DNA of 64,000 bases from Streptomyces sp. NBC_01016 (lineage in GTDB: Bacteria > Actinomycetota > Actinomycetes > Streptomycetales > Streptomycetaceae), in the NCBI RefSeq assembly GCF_026341035.1, contig NZ_JAPEOQ010000001.1, positions 4,402,001-4,466,000 on the forward strand. The letters are read 5' to 3'. Below the pieces are notes generated by a model that was not told the DNA's origin, searched no databases, and saw only the letters and a program-made list of their open reading frames with translations. Shown here one piece after another: positions 52,358 to 60,944 of the stretch (position 1 is the first letter of the stretch; each line of letters begins with the position of its first letter). The position numbers and the translations under genes are program-made.

Positions 52358-54364
52358 TCACGCCGTCCGCGCCCCCGCCCCGCGCACCACCCGCAGCAGG
52401 TACTCCTTGCGGTGCAGCGGGTCGTGGTCCGTGCGGGAGCGGCGCGGTGTGTCCTCGCGGACCGGGGCGTAGTGGTCGAAGGAGGCCTCCAGGATGCCCT
52501 CGCCCCGGGTGAGGGACGGCAGTTGTTGCTCCAGGGCGCGCACCCGTGCCGCGGGGATCAGCCCGTCGACCGTGGTCCATGCCCCGCCGTCCGTGTGCTG
52601 CCCCGTCGGCACGGCCCGCAGCCGGGTGATCACCGGCAGTACCGCCCCGTACAGGTCGGCCGGGATGTCCAGGCGGAAGCGGTGCATCGGCTCGCACACC
52701 GCCGTGCCCGCGCGCGCGAGTGCGCTCATCAGGACCAGCGGGGTCAGTCCGCGGAAGTCGCCCGCCGTGCTCGACATCGACTTGTCGAAGACGGCGTGCG
52801 CGTGGCTCTGCCGCGGCGCGTAGCCGGAGCGCGTCAGCGTCACCGTGCAGTCGGTGACCTGCCAGCCGAGCAGCCCCTGGCGCAGCGTCCTGTGCACGGT
52901 CTCCTCGATGGCCTTGATGAAGGCCAGGGGGAGGGAGCCGAGCTCGATGCCGAGCCGGAACGCGATGCCCGAGCCGATCGGCGCCGGGTCGACCCGCAGG
53001 CCGATGGTCGCCAGGAACGGGTTCCCGTCGCCCTTCATGACCTCGACCGCCGCGCCGGATCCCGTCGGCCGCTCGACGCACAGCGGCGTCGACTCCCGGA
53101 ACGTCACGTCGAGCCCGAACTCCTCGGCGAGCGTGGACTGTACGACCTCCTTCTGCACCTCGCCGTAGAGCGACAGGAAGATCTCCTGGCGGATGTCGTC
53201 CTGGCGCAGGCCGATCAGCGGGTCCTGCTCGGCGAGCTGGGTGAGCGCGGCGAGCAGGGCGCCGCGCAGTCCCGGCCGGTCCGGGTCGACCACCGTCTCC
53301 AGAGTGGGCGGCGCGAAGTGGTGCTCCTTGACGGGGACTTGGGGCTCGCCGAGGTCGTCGCCGACGCGTACCCCGCCGAGTCCCCACAGCCGGGCCACCT
53401 GCCCGGGGCCCGCCTCCGTACGTGGTGTGTCCGTCCCGTCCGCGAAGACGCGCACAGACGTCACCCGGTCCTCCCCGCCACCGGGCAGCGCGAGCCGTTC
53501 GCGTACCCGCAGCGTCCCGGTGAACACGCGGGCATACGCGATCTTCTCGCCGGCCGGACCGCGGTTCACCTTGAACACGCGTGCGGAGAGCGGTAGTTGG
53601 GGCAGTTTCTCGGCGGGAGGGAGCAGGCGCGTGATGCCGTCCACGAGGGCGTCGATCCCCGCCCCTGTCATCGCCGAGCCGAAGTACACGGGATGCGCCT
53701 CGGTGCGCGCCGTCTGCTCGGCGAGCGCGTCGCGCAGTCGGCCGTACGTGACCGACCCCTCGTCCTTGACGTACGCCTCCAGCAGCGCGTCGTCGCGGGC
53801 GGAGAGCACGTCGACCAGGCGGGCGCGATGCTCCGCGTCCTGGGCGACGTAGGGGACGCAGAGCGCGTCCCGGCCGCCGAGGCCGTGCGGCACCGTGTTC
53901 ATCGGGACCACGGCAGGGGTGAGTTTGTGCCGCAGGTCGTCGAGGAGCGCGGCCTCGCGGGCGCCGCCGCGGTCGACCTTGTTCACGAACACCACCGTGG
54001 GGATGTGCAGTCGGCGCAGCGTCCGCATCAGGACGCGGGTCTGCGCCTGCACGCCCTCGACGGCCGAGACGACGAGCACCGCCCCGTCGAGGACCCCGAG
54101 CACCCGCTCGACCTCGGCGATGAAGTCCGGGTGGCCCGGTGTGTCCACGAGATTGACGTTCGTGTCGCCGAGCGGGAACGACGCTACGGCGGACTTGATG
54201 GTGATGCCGCGCCGGCGCTCCAGGTCGAGGGAGTCGGTACGGGTGCTCCCGTCGTCGACCCGGCCGAGTTCGTCGATCACCCCGGCCGTGTGCAGGAGCC
54301 GCTCGGTCAGGCTGGTCTTACCGGCGTCGACGTGCGCGAGAATGCCCAGATTCAGTGTGTGCAC
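52358..54364 (-). CDS. Ribosomal-protection GTPase, OtrA/TetM-like translation factor
   Basis: 668 residues. The GTPase motifs AHVDAGKT (10-17), DTPGH and NKVD are intact, followed by EF-G-like domains (VFKVNRGPAGEKIAYARVF, GEVQKEVVQSTLAEEFGLDV, ITRLRAVPTGQHT). Length and order match Otr(A)/Tet(M) proteins, which remove tetracycline from the ribosome; Streptomyces also carry chromosomal paralogues with unclear roles. GTG start with AAGGA about 11 nt upstream. No tetracycline biosynthetic genes are in the window, so actual resistance is unproven. Confidence 0.9.
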   Translation of the reverse strand: MHTLNLGILAHVDAGKTSLTERLLHTAGVIDELGRVDDGSTRTDSLDLERRRGITIKSAVASFPLGDTNVNLVDTPGHPDFIAEVERVLGVLDGAVLVVSAVEGVQAQTRVLMRTLRRLHIPTVVFVNKVDRGGAREAALLDDLRHKLTPAVVPMNTVPHGLGGRDALCVPYVAQDAEHRARLVDVLSARDDALLEAYVKDEGSVTYGRLRDALAEQTARTEAHPVYFGSAMTGAGIDALVDGITRLLPPAEKLPQLPLSARVFKVNRGPAGEKIAYARVFTGTLRVRERLALPGGGEDRVTSVRVFADGTDTPRTEAGPGQVARLWGLGGVRVGDDLGEPQVPVKEHHFAPPTLETVVDPDRPGLRGALLAALTQLAEQDPLIGLRQDDIRQEIFLSLYGEVQKEVVQSTLAEEFGLDVTFRESTPLCVERPTGSGAAVEVMKGDGNPFLATIGLRVDPAPIGSGIAFRLGIELGSLPLAFIKAIEETVHRTLRQGLLGWQVTDCTVTLTRSGYAPRQSHAHAVFDKSMSSTAGDFRGLTPLVLMSALARAGTAVCEPMHRFRLDIPADLYGAVLPVITRLRAVPTGQHTDGGAWTTVDGLIPAARVRALEQQLPSLTRGEGILEASFDHYAPVREDTPRRSRTDHDPLHRKEYLLRVVRGAGARTA

Positions 54365-54508
54365 TGGCAGTCATGTCCTTGGGGGAGAGGGCAGGGGCCT
54401 TCTGAAGGAACATGTCTGCAGAGCGCATGGATCGGTCCTCACGGTCGGGGCGCGCGGGATTGCCCGCTGCCAACAGTGCAGCAGGGGCCGCGCGCCCGGG
54501 CAACCGAA

Positions 54509-55627
54509 TTACGCGCCGTCGGCCACCCGCGCCGACCACCGCTGCTCGACCCGCGCCAGGCGCCAGTAGGCGATCGCCGCCGCCCACACGACCACGAACA
54601 GGCCCACGATCACGTACCCGACGTTGTCGAGATCGAGACCGGCGATCCAGTCGGTCACCGCGTCGCTCAGGTCGAGCTTGTCGTGCAGGACGCCGACGAG
54701 TTCGATCGTCCCGATGAAGAACGCGACCGCGATCGACAGACCGGTGATGGTGAGGTTGTAGAACACCTTGCGCACCGGGTTGGAGAACGCCCACTGGTAG
54801 GCGAAGTTCATGAACGTGCCGTCGAGTGTGTCGAACAGGCTCATGCCCGCGGCGAACAGCAGCGGCAGGCACAGGATCGCATACCACGGCAGGCCCGCGG
54901 CGGCGCCGCTGCCCGCCATCACCATCAGCGTCACCTCGGTCGCGGTGTCGAAGCCGAGGCCGAAGAGGAAGCCCAGCGGGAACATCTGGCCGGGGCGGGT
55001 GATGGACTTGGTGAAACGGCCGAGGATCCGGTTCATGAACCCGCGGGAATCCAGGTGCTCCTCGAGCTTCCGCTCGTCGTAGGAGCCCGCGCGCATCGCC
55101 TTGAAGACCTTCAGAATGCCCATCAGGGCAACGAGGTTGAGCGCCGCGATGAGATACAGGAACGAACCGGAGACGGTGGTGCCGACGACGCCGAGCACCT
55201 GGTGGGTCCGCGATTCGTCGTTCAGCAGGGTGCCCGCGAGCGCGGCGCCGCCCGCGACGAGCGCCGCCATGGCGACCACCACGCTGGAGTGGCCGAGAGC
55301 GAACCAGAAGCCGACCGAGACGGGCCGTTTGCCGTCCGCCATCAGCTTGCGGGTGGTGTTGTCGATGGCCGCGATGTGGTCGGCGTCGAAGGCGTGCCGC
55401 ATGCCGAGCGTGTACGCCGTGATGCCGAGGCCGATACCGAAGGCCTTGTTGCCGACCTCGTAATGCTCCGGCACGACGAGCAGGAACAGCACGCCGAACG
55501 CGACGACGTGCAGCGCGGCGATCACCGCGATCAGGCCCGCGGTGCGCAGCGTGTCCTCGCGGCGCCAACGGAAGGCGGGGGAGGGGGAATTCAGGGCAGG
55601 GGTCGGGGAGTCCCCGGGCAGGGTCAT
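54509..55627 (-). CDS. NiCoT-family nickel/cobalt permease (HoxN/NicT-like)
   Basis: 372 residues, about eight hydrophobic segments. The NiCoT signature LGMRHAFDADHIAAIDNTT (Arg77 to His84 core) in the second helix is intact, as are LGHSSVV and FGLGFDTATEV. It should take up Co2+ or Ni2+ with high affinity. A cobalamin riboswitch fills the leader, so cobalt for B12 is the likely cargo (inference). ATG at 55627 is chosen over a GTG at 55660 because family sequence begins after it. The OtrA-like gene follows on the same strand 144 bp downstream. Confidence 0.94.
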   Translation of the reverse strand: MTLPGDSPTPALNSPSPAFRWRREDTLRTAGLIAVIAALHVVAFGVLFLLVVPEHYEVGNKAFGIGLGITAYTLGMRHAFDADHIAAIDNTTRKLMADGKRPVSVGFWFALGHSSVVVAMAALVAGGAALAGTLLNDESRTHQVLGVVGTTVSGSFLYLIAALNLVALMGILKVFKAMRAGSYDERKLEEHLDSRGFMNRILGRFTKSITRPGQMFPLGFLFGLGFDTATEVTLMVMAGSGAAAGLPWYAILCLPLLFAAGMSLFDTLDGTFMNFAYQWAFSNPVRKVFYNLTITGLSIAVAFFIGTIELVGVLHDKLDLSDAVTDWIAGLDLDNVGYVIVGLFVVVWAAAIAYWRLARVEQRWSARVADGA

Positions 55628-55669
55628 GCGTCGATCACGCTCCAGCACCTCGTGGATCACTTCGTGAGA

Positions 55670-55861
55670 TGCCGCGGCCGGTCTCCTGGCTTACGGGCGT
55701 GCCCGACGCTCCGGCCTTCCCGGCGGCCGACGGCCGCCAGTGGCGCACAGGGTGGAACGGCGCGCTCCGGACGTCGCTGTCCGGAACCCGATCACAGTGG
55801 CGAGGGCCGCTCCGGAATGGGCCCCTGAAGGGCCGTCACCGGTCTTCCCGAGCACCACGGC
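55670..55861 (-). ncRNA. Cobalamin (B12) riboswitch
   Basis: Read on the minus strand the leader contains GGTGCTCGGGAA, then CCGGTG, a GGCCC/GGGCC stem, GCCACTGTGA and the B12 box AAGCCAGGAGACCGGCC near 55676-55692. These are the conserved blocks, in the right order, of AdoCbl riboswitches. It lies between the ppa stop and the NiCoT gene, so high B12 should shut off metal uptake. TAGGGT at 55868-55873 is a plausible -10 just upstream. Confidence 0.93.
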
Positions 55862-55873
55862 CCGACCACCCTA

Positions 55874-56392
55874 CTACCTCCCTTTTGGCTGACCGGAAGC
55901 GCGTTCGCGGGCCCGCCCGATCTCCTTGTACGCCTTCTCCCGGCCCTCCCAGTGGGAGCCGTCGACCGATTTGCCCGGCTCCAGATCCTTGTAGACCTCG
56001 AAGAAATGGGTGATCTCCAGGCGGTCGAACTCGGGGATGTCCTCGATGTCCCGGACCGCGTCGTGCCGTGGATCGTGCGCGGGAACGCACAGCACCTTCT
56101 CGTCCGGGCCCTTCTCGTCGCTCATGACGAACATGCCGATCGCCCGGCACTCGACGACGCAGCCGGGGAACGTCGCGTCGCCGGTCAGGACGAGCGCGTC
56201 CAGCGGATCGCCGTCGCCGCCGAGGGTGCCCTCGATGTAGCCGTAGTCCGCGGGGTACTGCGTCGACGTGAACAGCATCCGGTCGAGCCGGATCCGCCCG
56301 ATGTCGTGGTCCATCTCGTATTTGTTCCGTGAGCCCTGCGGGATCTCCACGGTCACGTCGAACGCCTCGGCGCGTGCCTGACTGCTGCCCAA
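55874..56392 (-). CDS. ppa: Inorganic pyrophosphatase (family I)
   Basis: 172 residues. FDVTVEIPQGSRNKYEMDHD, YPADYGYIEGTLGGDGDPLD (the metal-binding DxDPxD signature) and VYKDLEPGKSV are diagnostic of soluble family I pyrophosphatase, which drives biosynthesis by hydrolysing PPi. The start is TTG: a perfect AAGGAGG lies 5 nt upstream and no ATG or GTG is placed as well. A -10-like TAGGGT for the next transcript abuts its stop. Confidence 0.95.
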   Translation of the reverse strand: MGSSQARAEAFDVTVEIPQGSRNKYEMDHDIGRIRLDRMLFTSTQYPADYGYIEGTLGGDGDPLDALVLTGDATFPGCVVECRAIGMFVMSDEKGPDEKVLCVPAHDPRHDAVRDIEDIPEFDRLEITHFFEVYKDLEPGKSVDGSHWEGREKAYKEIGRARERASGQPKGR

Positions 56393-56457
56393 TGTGGCCT
56401 CCTTGCCGCATTCCGACGCCCACGAGTGTGCGCCGTACCGGGCAAGGGCGGAACCCC

Positions 56458-56949
56458 TCAGGCGGCCGGGGGAATGGGGAATTCGAGTTCGGGCCGGTCC
56501 CAGGCGACGGCCGGCGGGCGTGCGAGCACGGTGCCGGTGCGGTGCGCGCCCATGGAGCGGTAGAAGCCCTCGGCGGGCGGGTGCGCGACGACGCGGACGT
56601 GGTCGAGGCCCGCGGCCAGCGCCTGCTCCCGCATATGGTCGACCAGCAGCCGGCCGATGCCCCGGCCCTGCGCCTCGTCCGCGACGAACATCAGGTCCAG
56701 CTCGGGCGGCTCGGTGAGCAGCGAATAGAAGCCGAGCACCCGCTCGTCGGCCGGATCCACTGCTACGTAGACGTGATGCGCCTCTACGTAGTCGGGGCCC
56801 ACCCGATAGCCCGCGACCATGGAGGCGTAGGGGTCCCGGTAGGCGCTGGAGGCTCGCACGAGGCGGGTGAGGCGCCGGGAGTCCTTGGCGGTGGCCCGCC
56901 GGACGGTGATCGAGAGACCCCTTCCACGGCGCGTCATGCTCGCGTTCAT
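56458..56949 (-). CDS. GNAT-family acetyltransferase
   Basis: 163 residues. ITVRRATAKDSRRLTRLVRA opens the fold; ELDLMFVADEAQGRGIGRLL carries the acetyl-CoA pyrophosphate loop (QGRGIG) and FYRSMGAHRTG ends it. Substrate unknown. It lies 29 bp after the rho paralogue on the same strand, so may be co-transcribed. AATACT lies 6 nt before the ATG at 56949 with no ribosome site, allowing a leaderless start; later ATG at 56937 is also possible. Confidence 0.87.
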   Translation of the reverse strand: MNASMTRRGRGLSITVRRATAKDSRRLTRLVRASSAYRDPYASMVAGYRVGPDYVEAHHVYVAVDPADERVLGFYSLLTEPPELDLMFVADEAQGRGIGRLLVDHMREQALAAGLDHVRVVAHPPAEGFYRSMGAHRTGTVLARPPAVAWDRPELEFPIPPAA

Positions 56950-56978
56950 GTGCCGAGTATTACGCATCCGGGCCGGGG

Positions 56979-58124
56979 TCAGGCGGCGGGCACCGTGGAC
57001 TGCGCCTGGCGCAGGAACGTGGCGTTGTCCGGGGTCTGGCGCAGCTTGTCGAGCAGGGCCTCGTAGGAAGCGGCGGGGTCCCGGCTCTGCAGGGCGCGCC
57101 GCAGTCCGCGGACGACGGCCAACTCGGCCGCGGGGAGCAGGAGTTCCTCGCGGCGGGTGCCGGAGGGGGTGAGCTCGACGGCCGGGTGGACGCGGCGCTG
57201 CGCGAGGACGCGGTCCAGGCGCAGCTCCATGTTGCCGGTGCTCTTGAGCTCCTCGAAGTAGTAGTCGTCGGCGCGGGAGCCGGTGTCGACGAGGGCGGTG
57301 GCGAGGATGGTCAGCGATCCGGCCTCCTCGGTGTTGCGGGCCGCGCCGAAGAAGCGCTTCGGGCCGTGCAGGGCGGCCGCGTCGACGCCGCCCGACAGGG
57401 TGCGGCCGCTGGTGGTGGCCGCGTTGTTGTGCGCCCGGCACAGCCGGGTGAGGGAGTCGAGGAGGATCACCACGTCGCGGCCCTGCTCGGTGAGGCGCTT
57501 GGCGCGCTCCACAGCGAGTTCGGCGAGAGCGATGTGCTCCTTCGCCGGGCGGTCGAACGTCGAGGCGTACACCTCGCCGCGCACGGAGCGGCGCATGTCG
57601 GTGACCTCCTCGGGGCGCTCGTCGACGAGCACCACCATGAGGTGGACCTCGGGGTGGTTGGCGGCGAACGCGGCGGCGAGCTGCTGCAGCAGGACCGTCT
57701 TGCCGGTCTTGGGCGGGGCGACGAGCAGGCCGCGCTGCCCCTTGCCGATGGGCGTGAACAGGTCGACGACCCGTCCGGCGAGCCCCGCGGCGGGGTGCTC
57801 GAGGCGGAAGCGTTCGCTGGGGTGGAGCGGGGTGAGGTCGGCGAAGCGCGGGCGGCCGCGGGTCGCGGTCGCGGGGGCGCCGCCGACGGTCTCGACGTGC
57901 GCGAGGCTGCGCGGCTTCCCGCACGTTCCCTCGACGAAGTCGCCCTTGCGCAGGCCGAGTTGGCGGATGAGTTGGGCGGGGACCTGGACGTCGTGCGACG
58001 TGGGCTCCAGGTCGGGCGCCCGCAGGAAACCGGTCCCGTTCCCGCCGATGTCGAGGACGCCGGCGGCGCGGACGGGTTCTTGGGGTGGGGCGGGGGCGGT
58101 ACTCGTGGTGGTGGCCGTGGTCAT
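56979..58124 (-). CDS. Transcription termination factor Rho, short paralogue
   Basis: 381 residues. The RNA-binding fold VQVPAQLIRQLGLRKGDFVE (about 46-66), Walker A APPKTGKT (136-143), LVDERPEEVTDMRR, LLDSLTRLCRAHNN and GPKRFFGAARNTEEAGSLTI are clear Rho motifs, including the ring-ATPase Gly/Lys/Arg residues. Actinobacterial housekeeping Rho is far longer because of an Arg/Asp/Gly-rich insertion; none is present, so this looks like a second, compact Rho. Walker A is APPKTGKT rather than the usual KAGKT, and Met-Arg-Arg replaces Met-Gln-Arg. ATG at 58124; a GTG at 58133 is possible. Upstream leader is C-rich. Confidence 0.9.
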   Translation of the reverse strand: MTTATTTSTAPAPPQEPVRAAGVLDIGGNGTGFLRAPDLEPTSHDVQVPAQLIRQLGLRKGDFVEGTCGKPRSLAHVETVGGAPATATRGRPRFADLTPLHPSERFRLEHPAAGLAGRVVDLFTPIGKGQRGLLVAPPKTGKTVLLQQLAAAFAANHPEVHLMVVLVDERPEEVTDMRRSVRGEVYASTFDRPAKEHIALAELAVERAKRLTEQGRDVVILLDSLTRLCRAHNNAATTSGRTLSGGVDAAALHGPKRFFGAARNTEEAGSLTILATALVDTGSRADDYYFEELKSTGNMELRLDRVLAQRRVHPAVELTPSGTRREELLLPAAELAVVRGLRRALQSRDPAASYEALLDKLRQTPDNATFLRQAQSTVPAA

Positions 58125-58155
58125 GGTGATCACAGGTCCTTTCGCGGGCCGAGCC

Positions 58156-58219
58156 GCGGACGCGGCAGGCGTACAAGTGCAGGGAAGGGGTGGGATCCGG
58201 CGAGTGGCAGGGGCGGCTG
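58156..58219 (-). promoter_or_regulatory. C-rich leader of the rho paralogue (rut-like)
   Basis: In the transcript this 64-nt stretch has about 34 C and 13 G, an imbalance unlike its surroundings, and it precedes a Rho gene. Rho-dependent autogenous termination uses such unstructured C-rich, G-poor leaders in other bacteria. The 345-bp gap to the methyltransferase holds this leader, a short CCCCGA/TCGGGG hairpin and no credible gene. Confidence 0.45.
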
Positions 58220-58469
58220 AGCGCGCCCCGCGGCCGGGGAGAACCTGGTGCCGCGGCAACGGGTGAAGAGCCCGCCAGAAGCCGCTGACCAGGGATGACA
58301 TGCGCTGTGTGGCGACGGGAAAGCCGTCGCACCGGGAGCGCTGGAGAAAGAGATTCGGTACCGGCGCCTCGAAACGGGCGAGCACATGTACCGCCTTGAC
58401 AGTACCACCCGATCCCCGCCGCGCGGCAAGCCCCGACTTCGGGGCCGGTGCGCCCTATGCTGATCGGCC

Positions 58470-59180
58470 ATGTTCACCGATCAGGGCCCCACCCTCCGCG
58501 AGCTGGCCGTTCAGGCGCTGTCCTCGGTCGAGCGGGGGTACGACCTGCTGGCGCCGAAATTCGACGAGACTCCGTTCCGCACCCCGGATGTCGTGCTGGA
58601 CGCGGTGGGCCGCACGCTCGCCGGGCTCGGCCCGTACGGCACCGGGCTCGACCTGTGCTGCGGGACCGGCGCGGGCCTGCGCGTGCTGCGCGAGGCGGGT
58701 GTCGGGCGGGCCGTGGGCGTGGACTTCAGCGGCGGCATGCTGGACGTCGCGCGGCGCGGTGAGCCGACGGCCGACTGCGTCCGCGCGGACGCGCTCGCGC
58801 TGCCCTTCGGCGAGGTCTTCGACCTGGTGGTGAGCTTCGGGGCGTTCGGGCACTTCCTGCCGCGCGAGTGGCCGCGGCTGTTCTCCGAGGTGTGCCAAGT
58901 GCTGCGCCCCGGCGGGCAGTTCGCGTTTCCGCTGCCCGCGCCGATGGGTCCCGGTTCGCTGGGCTACTGGGCGATGCTCGGCTTCGACGGCGCGATGCGG
59001 GTGCGCAACGCGGTGTGGCGGCCCCCGTTCGTCATGTACTACCGGCCGTTCCGACTCGGCGACGTACGGCGGGAGCTGGACCGCGCCGGGTTCGATGTGG
59101 CGCTCCACGCGCTGTCCGAACTCGGCGAGCGGCCGGACGGCAGCCCGCGGTGCGGGCTGGTCGTGGCCACGCGCCGATAG
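58470..59180 (+). CDS. Class I SAM-dependent methyltransferase
   Basis: 236 residues. GLDLCCGTGAGL (motif I, about 58-69), VGVDFSGGML, RADALALPFG and QVLRPGGQFAF form the Methyltransf_11-type fold. Substrate is unknown. Divergent from rho. TATGCT lies 8 nt before the ATG with no ribosome site, typical of leaderless expression in this window. Confidence 0.9.
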   Translation: MFTDQGPTLRELAVQALSSVERGYDLLAPKFDETPFRTPDVVLDAVGRTLAGLGPYGTGLDLCCGTGAGLRVLREAGVGRAVGVDFSGGMLDVARRGEPTADCVRADALALPFGEVFDLVVSFGAFGHFLPREWPRLFSEVCQVLRPGGQFAFPLPAPMGPGSLGYWAMLGFDGAMRVRNAVWRPPFVMYYRPFRLGDVRRELDRAGFDVALHALSELGERPDGSPRCGLVVATRR

Positions 59181-59182
59181 GT

Positions 59183-59236
59183 GGGGTCCAGTAGGACGCA
59201 GTGGCGATGGGCGGGGTCCAGCAGGACGCAGTGGCG
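59183..59236. repeat. Two 24-bp direct repeats before the VOC gene
   Basis: GGGGTCCAG(T/C)AGGACGCAGTGGCG occurs at 59183-59206 and 59213-59236, one mismatch, period 30. Each contains GTCC-AG(T/C)A-GGAC, a small inverted repeat. They lie between the methyltransferase stop and a TAGCGT -10-like site, so may be tandem operators of the VOC gene. Confidence 0.6.
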
Positions 59237-59331
59237 TCCGCCGGATCGCGCCGCACGCCCGCCGCGCCTAGCGTGTAGCCATACCTGCCGGGCCGCGTCG
59301 TGCCCGGCGACCGATGGAAGGGTGTCGCGAC

Positions 59332-60126
59332 ATGTCCGCTCGTCCTGAAGGCGCGCCGGTCTGGGCCGACGCCATGTTCCCCGACCTGGAGGCCGCGAAG
59401 GGCTTCTACACGGAGCTGTTCGGCTGGACCTACGACGAGGGCAGTGCCGAGTTCGGCAACTACACGCAGGCCAGGACGCCCGACGGCAAGCGGGTCGCGG
59501 CGCTCGTGCCGCAGATGCCCGGCGCGGAGGGCGTGCACCCCGCCTGGAACCTGTACCTCGCCACCGCCGACATCGAGTCGGTCACCGAGCGGATCAAGGA
59601 CGCGGGCGGCAGCGTCATGATGGACCCGATGCAGGTCGCGTCCTTCGGCACGATGGTCACCGCCCAGGACCCCGCGGGCGTCGTCTTCAGCGTCTGGCAG
59701 CCCGACACCCACGAGGGCTTCGAGAAGGTCAACGAGCCCGGCGCGTTCTGCTGGGCCGAGGTCAACACCCGCAACGCCGCGCGGACCGACTCCTTCTTCC
59801 CGAAGGTCTTCGGCTACGACGTGCAGAAGATGGCCGACGAGCACATGGACTTCAACGTCTGGATGCTGGACGGCGAACCGGCCATGGGCCGCTTGCAGAT
59901 GACCGACGAATTCCCCGCGCACGTCCCCTCGTACGTCAATGTGTACTTCGTCGTCGAGGACTGCGACGCGGCCGTCGCCACCGTCCAACGCCTGGGCGGC
60001 AAGCTGCACTTCGGCCCCGTGGACAGCCCCTTCGGCCGGTTCGCGGCGGTCGGGGACCCGCAGGGCGCGGCGTTCTCCATCATCGACGTGAGCTCCACCA
60101 AGGGCGAGATGCCGGACATGGGCTGA
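59332..60126 (+). CDS. VOC-family (glyoxalase/bleomycin-resistance fold) two-module protein
   Basis: 264 residues made of two VOC half-barrels: APVWADAMFPDLEAAKGFYT with ELFGW (1-125), and GAFCWAEVNTRNAARTDSFF with PKVFGYD (about 135-255). Such paired VOC proteins in Streptomyces are annotated as hydroxylases or glyoxalase-like without fixed substrates. ATG follows AAGG about 10 nt upstream. Ends 3 bp before the convergent deformylase gene. Confidence 0.9.
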   Translation: MSARPEGAPVWADAMFPDLEAAKGFYTELFGWTYDEGSAEFGNYTQARTPDGKRVAALVPQMPGAEGVHPAWNLYLATADIESVTERIKDAGGSVMMDPMQVASFGTMVTAQDPAGVVFSVWQPDTHEGFEKVNEPGAFCWAEVNTRNAARTDSFFPKVFGYDVQKMADEHMDFNVWMLDGEPAMGRLQMTDEFPAHVPSYVNVYFVVEDCDAAVATVQRLGGKLHFGPVDSPFGRFAAVGDPQGAAFSIIDVSSTKGEMPDMG

Positions 60127-60129
60127 CGG

Positions 60130-60777
60130 TCAGTCGGACCGGGGAAGCTCGAACCCCAGCTCCTGAGCGGCGAGTTGGGGAGTCGGCTGCGCCCACCGCT
60201 CCACTGCCGCGCTGCTCTGCGTGGACGAAAGCGAGCGCAGCTCGGCGCGGTCCAGATAGAGCGTGCCGTTCAGATGGTCCGTCTCGTGCTGCACGATCCG
60301 TGCGGGCCAGTCCGTGAACTCCTCGTCCACCGCGCGCCCTTGCTCGTCGAGGGCGCGCAGCCGCACACGCTCGTGCCGGGCGACCACGGCCTGATAACCC
60401 GGCACGCTCAAGCACCCTTCGTAGAAGGCGACGTGCCGCGACCCCACAGCGTCGTACGACGGGTTGATCAGCACGCGGAACGGCTGCGGCACCCGTCCCC
60501 GCGCCGCGCGCACCTCGTCGCTCACGGCCGCCGCGTCCTCGATGACGGCGAGCCGCAGCGGCACCCCGATCTGCGGCGCGGCCAGGCCGACGCCGGGCGC
60601 GGCGTGCATGGTGACCCGCATCGCGGCGATCAGCCGGGCAAGCAGCTCGTCCGGGAGTTGCCCGTCGACGGGCTCGGCGGGGCGGCGCAGGACCGGATCG
60701 CCCGCCGAGACGATCGGCAGCGGTTCCTCGGCGGCGAGCAGGGACTCGACGTGATCACTCAGTGACGTGAACGGCAT
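60130..60777 (-). CDS. def: Peptide deformylase
   Basis: 215 residues. The three active-site motifs are present: GVGLAAPQIG (62-71), EGCLSVPG with metal ligand Cys122, and QHETDHLNG with His164, Glu165 and His168 (the usual QHExDH with Thr replacing Ile/Leu/Cys). It removes the formyl group from nascent peptides. Actinomycetes often have several def genes; this one is not next to fmt, so may be a paralogue. Confidence 0.93.
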   Translation of the reverse strand: MPFTSLSDHVESLLAAEEPLPIVSAGDPVLRRPAEPVDGQLPDELLARLIAAMRVTMHAAPGVGLAAPQIGVPLRLAVIEDAAAVSDEVRAARGRVPQPFRVLINPSYDAVGSRHVAFYEGCLSVPGYQAVVARHERVRLRALDEQGRAVDEEFTDWPARIVQHETDHLNGTLYLDRAELRSLSSTQSSAAVERWAQPTPQLAAQELGFELPRSD

Positions 60778-60944
60778 GGCGCCAGGATGTCAAGGGTGAT
60801 CGCGGGGGCGTGGTGCGGGGTCCGGAGAGAGGGGCAGGGCAGAGGCCCGGGAATGTGTCGGCGCCTCCGGGGGTTCTGATCCTGTGGCCGCCCCGAACGG
60901 ATGGGGCGGCAGTGGCACAGGAGAAGGTTCGAAGGTTCCGACGG

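Noticed and set aside
53597..55828. Plus-strand open frame opposite the OtrA-like and NiCoT genes, running through the riboswitch
   Set aside because: The minus strand holds recognisable proteins and RNA; the antisense frame has no domain-like sequence.
58130..58477. 115-codon minus-strand frame ending at the rho start, possible leader peptide
   Set aside because: No convincing ribosome site or conserved-looking sequence; the C-rich base bias alone keeps the frame open. Retained only as a rut-like RNA leader.
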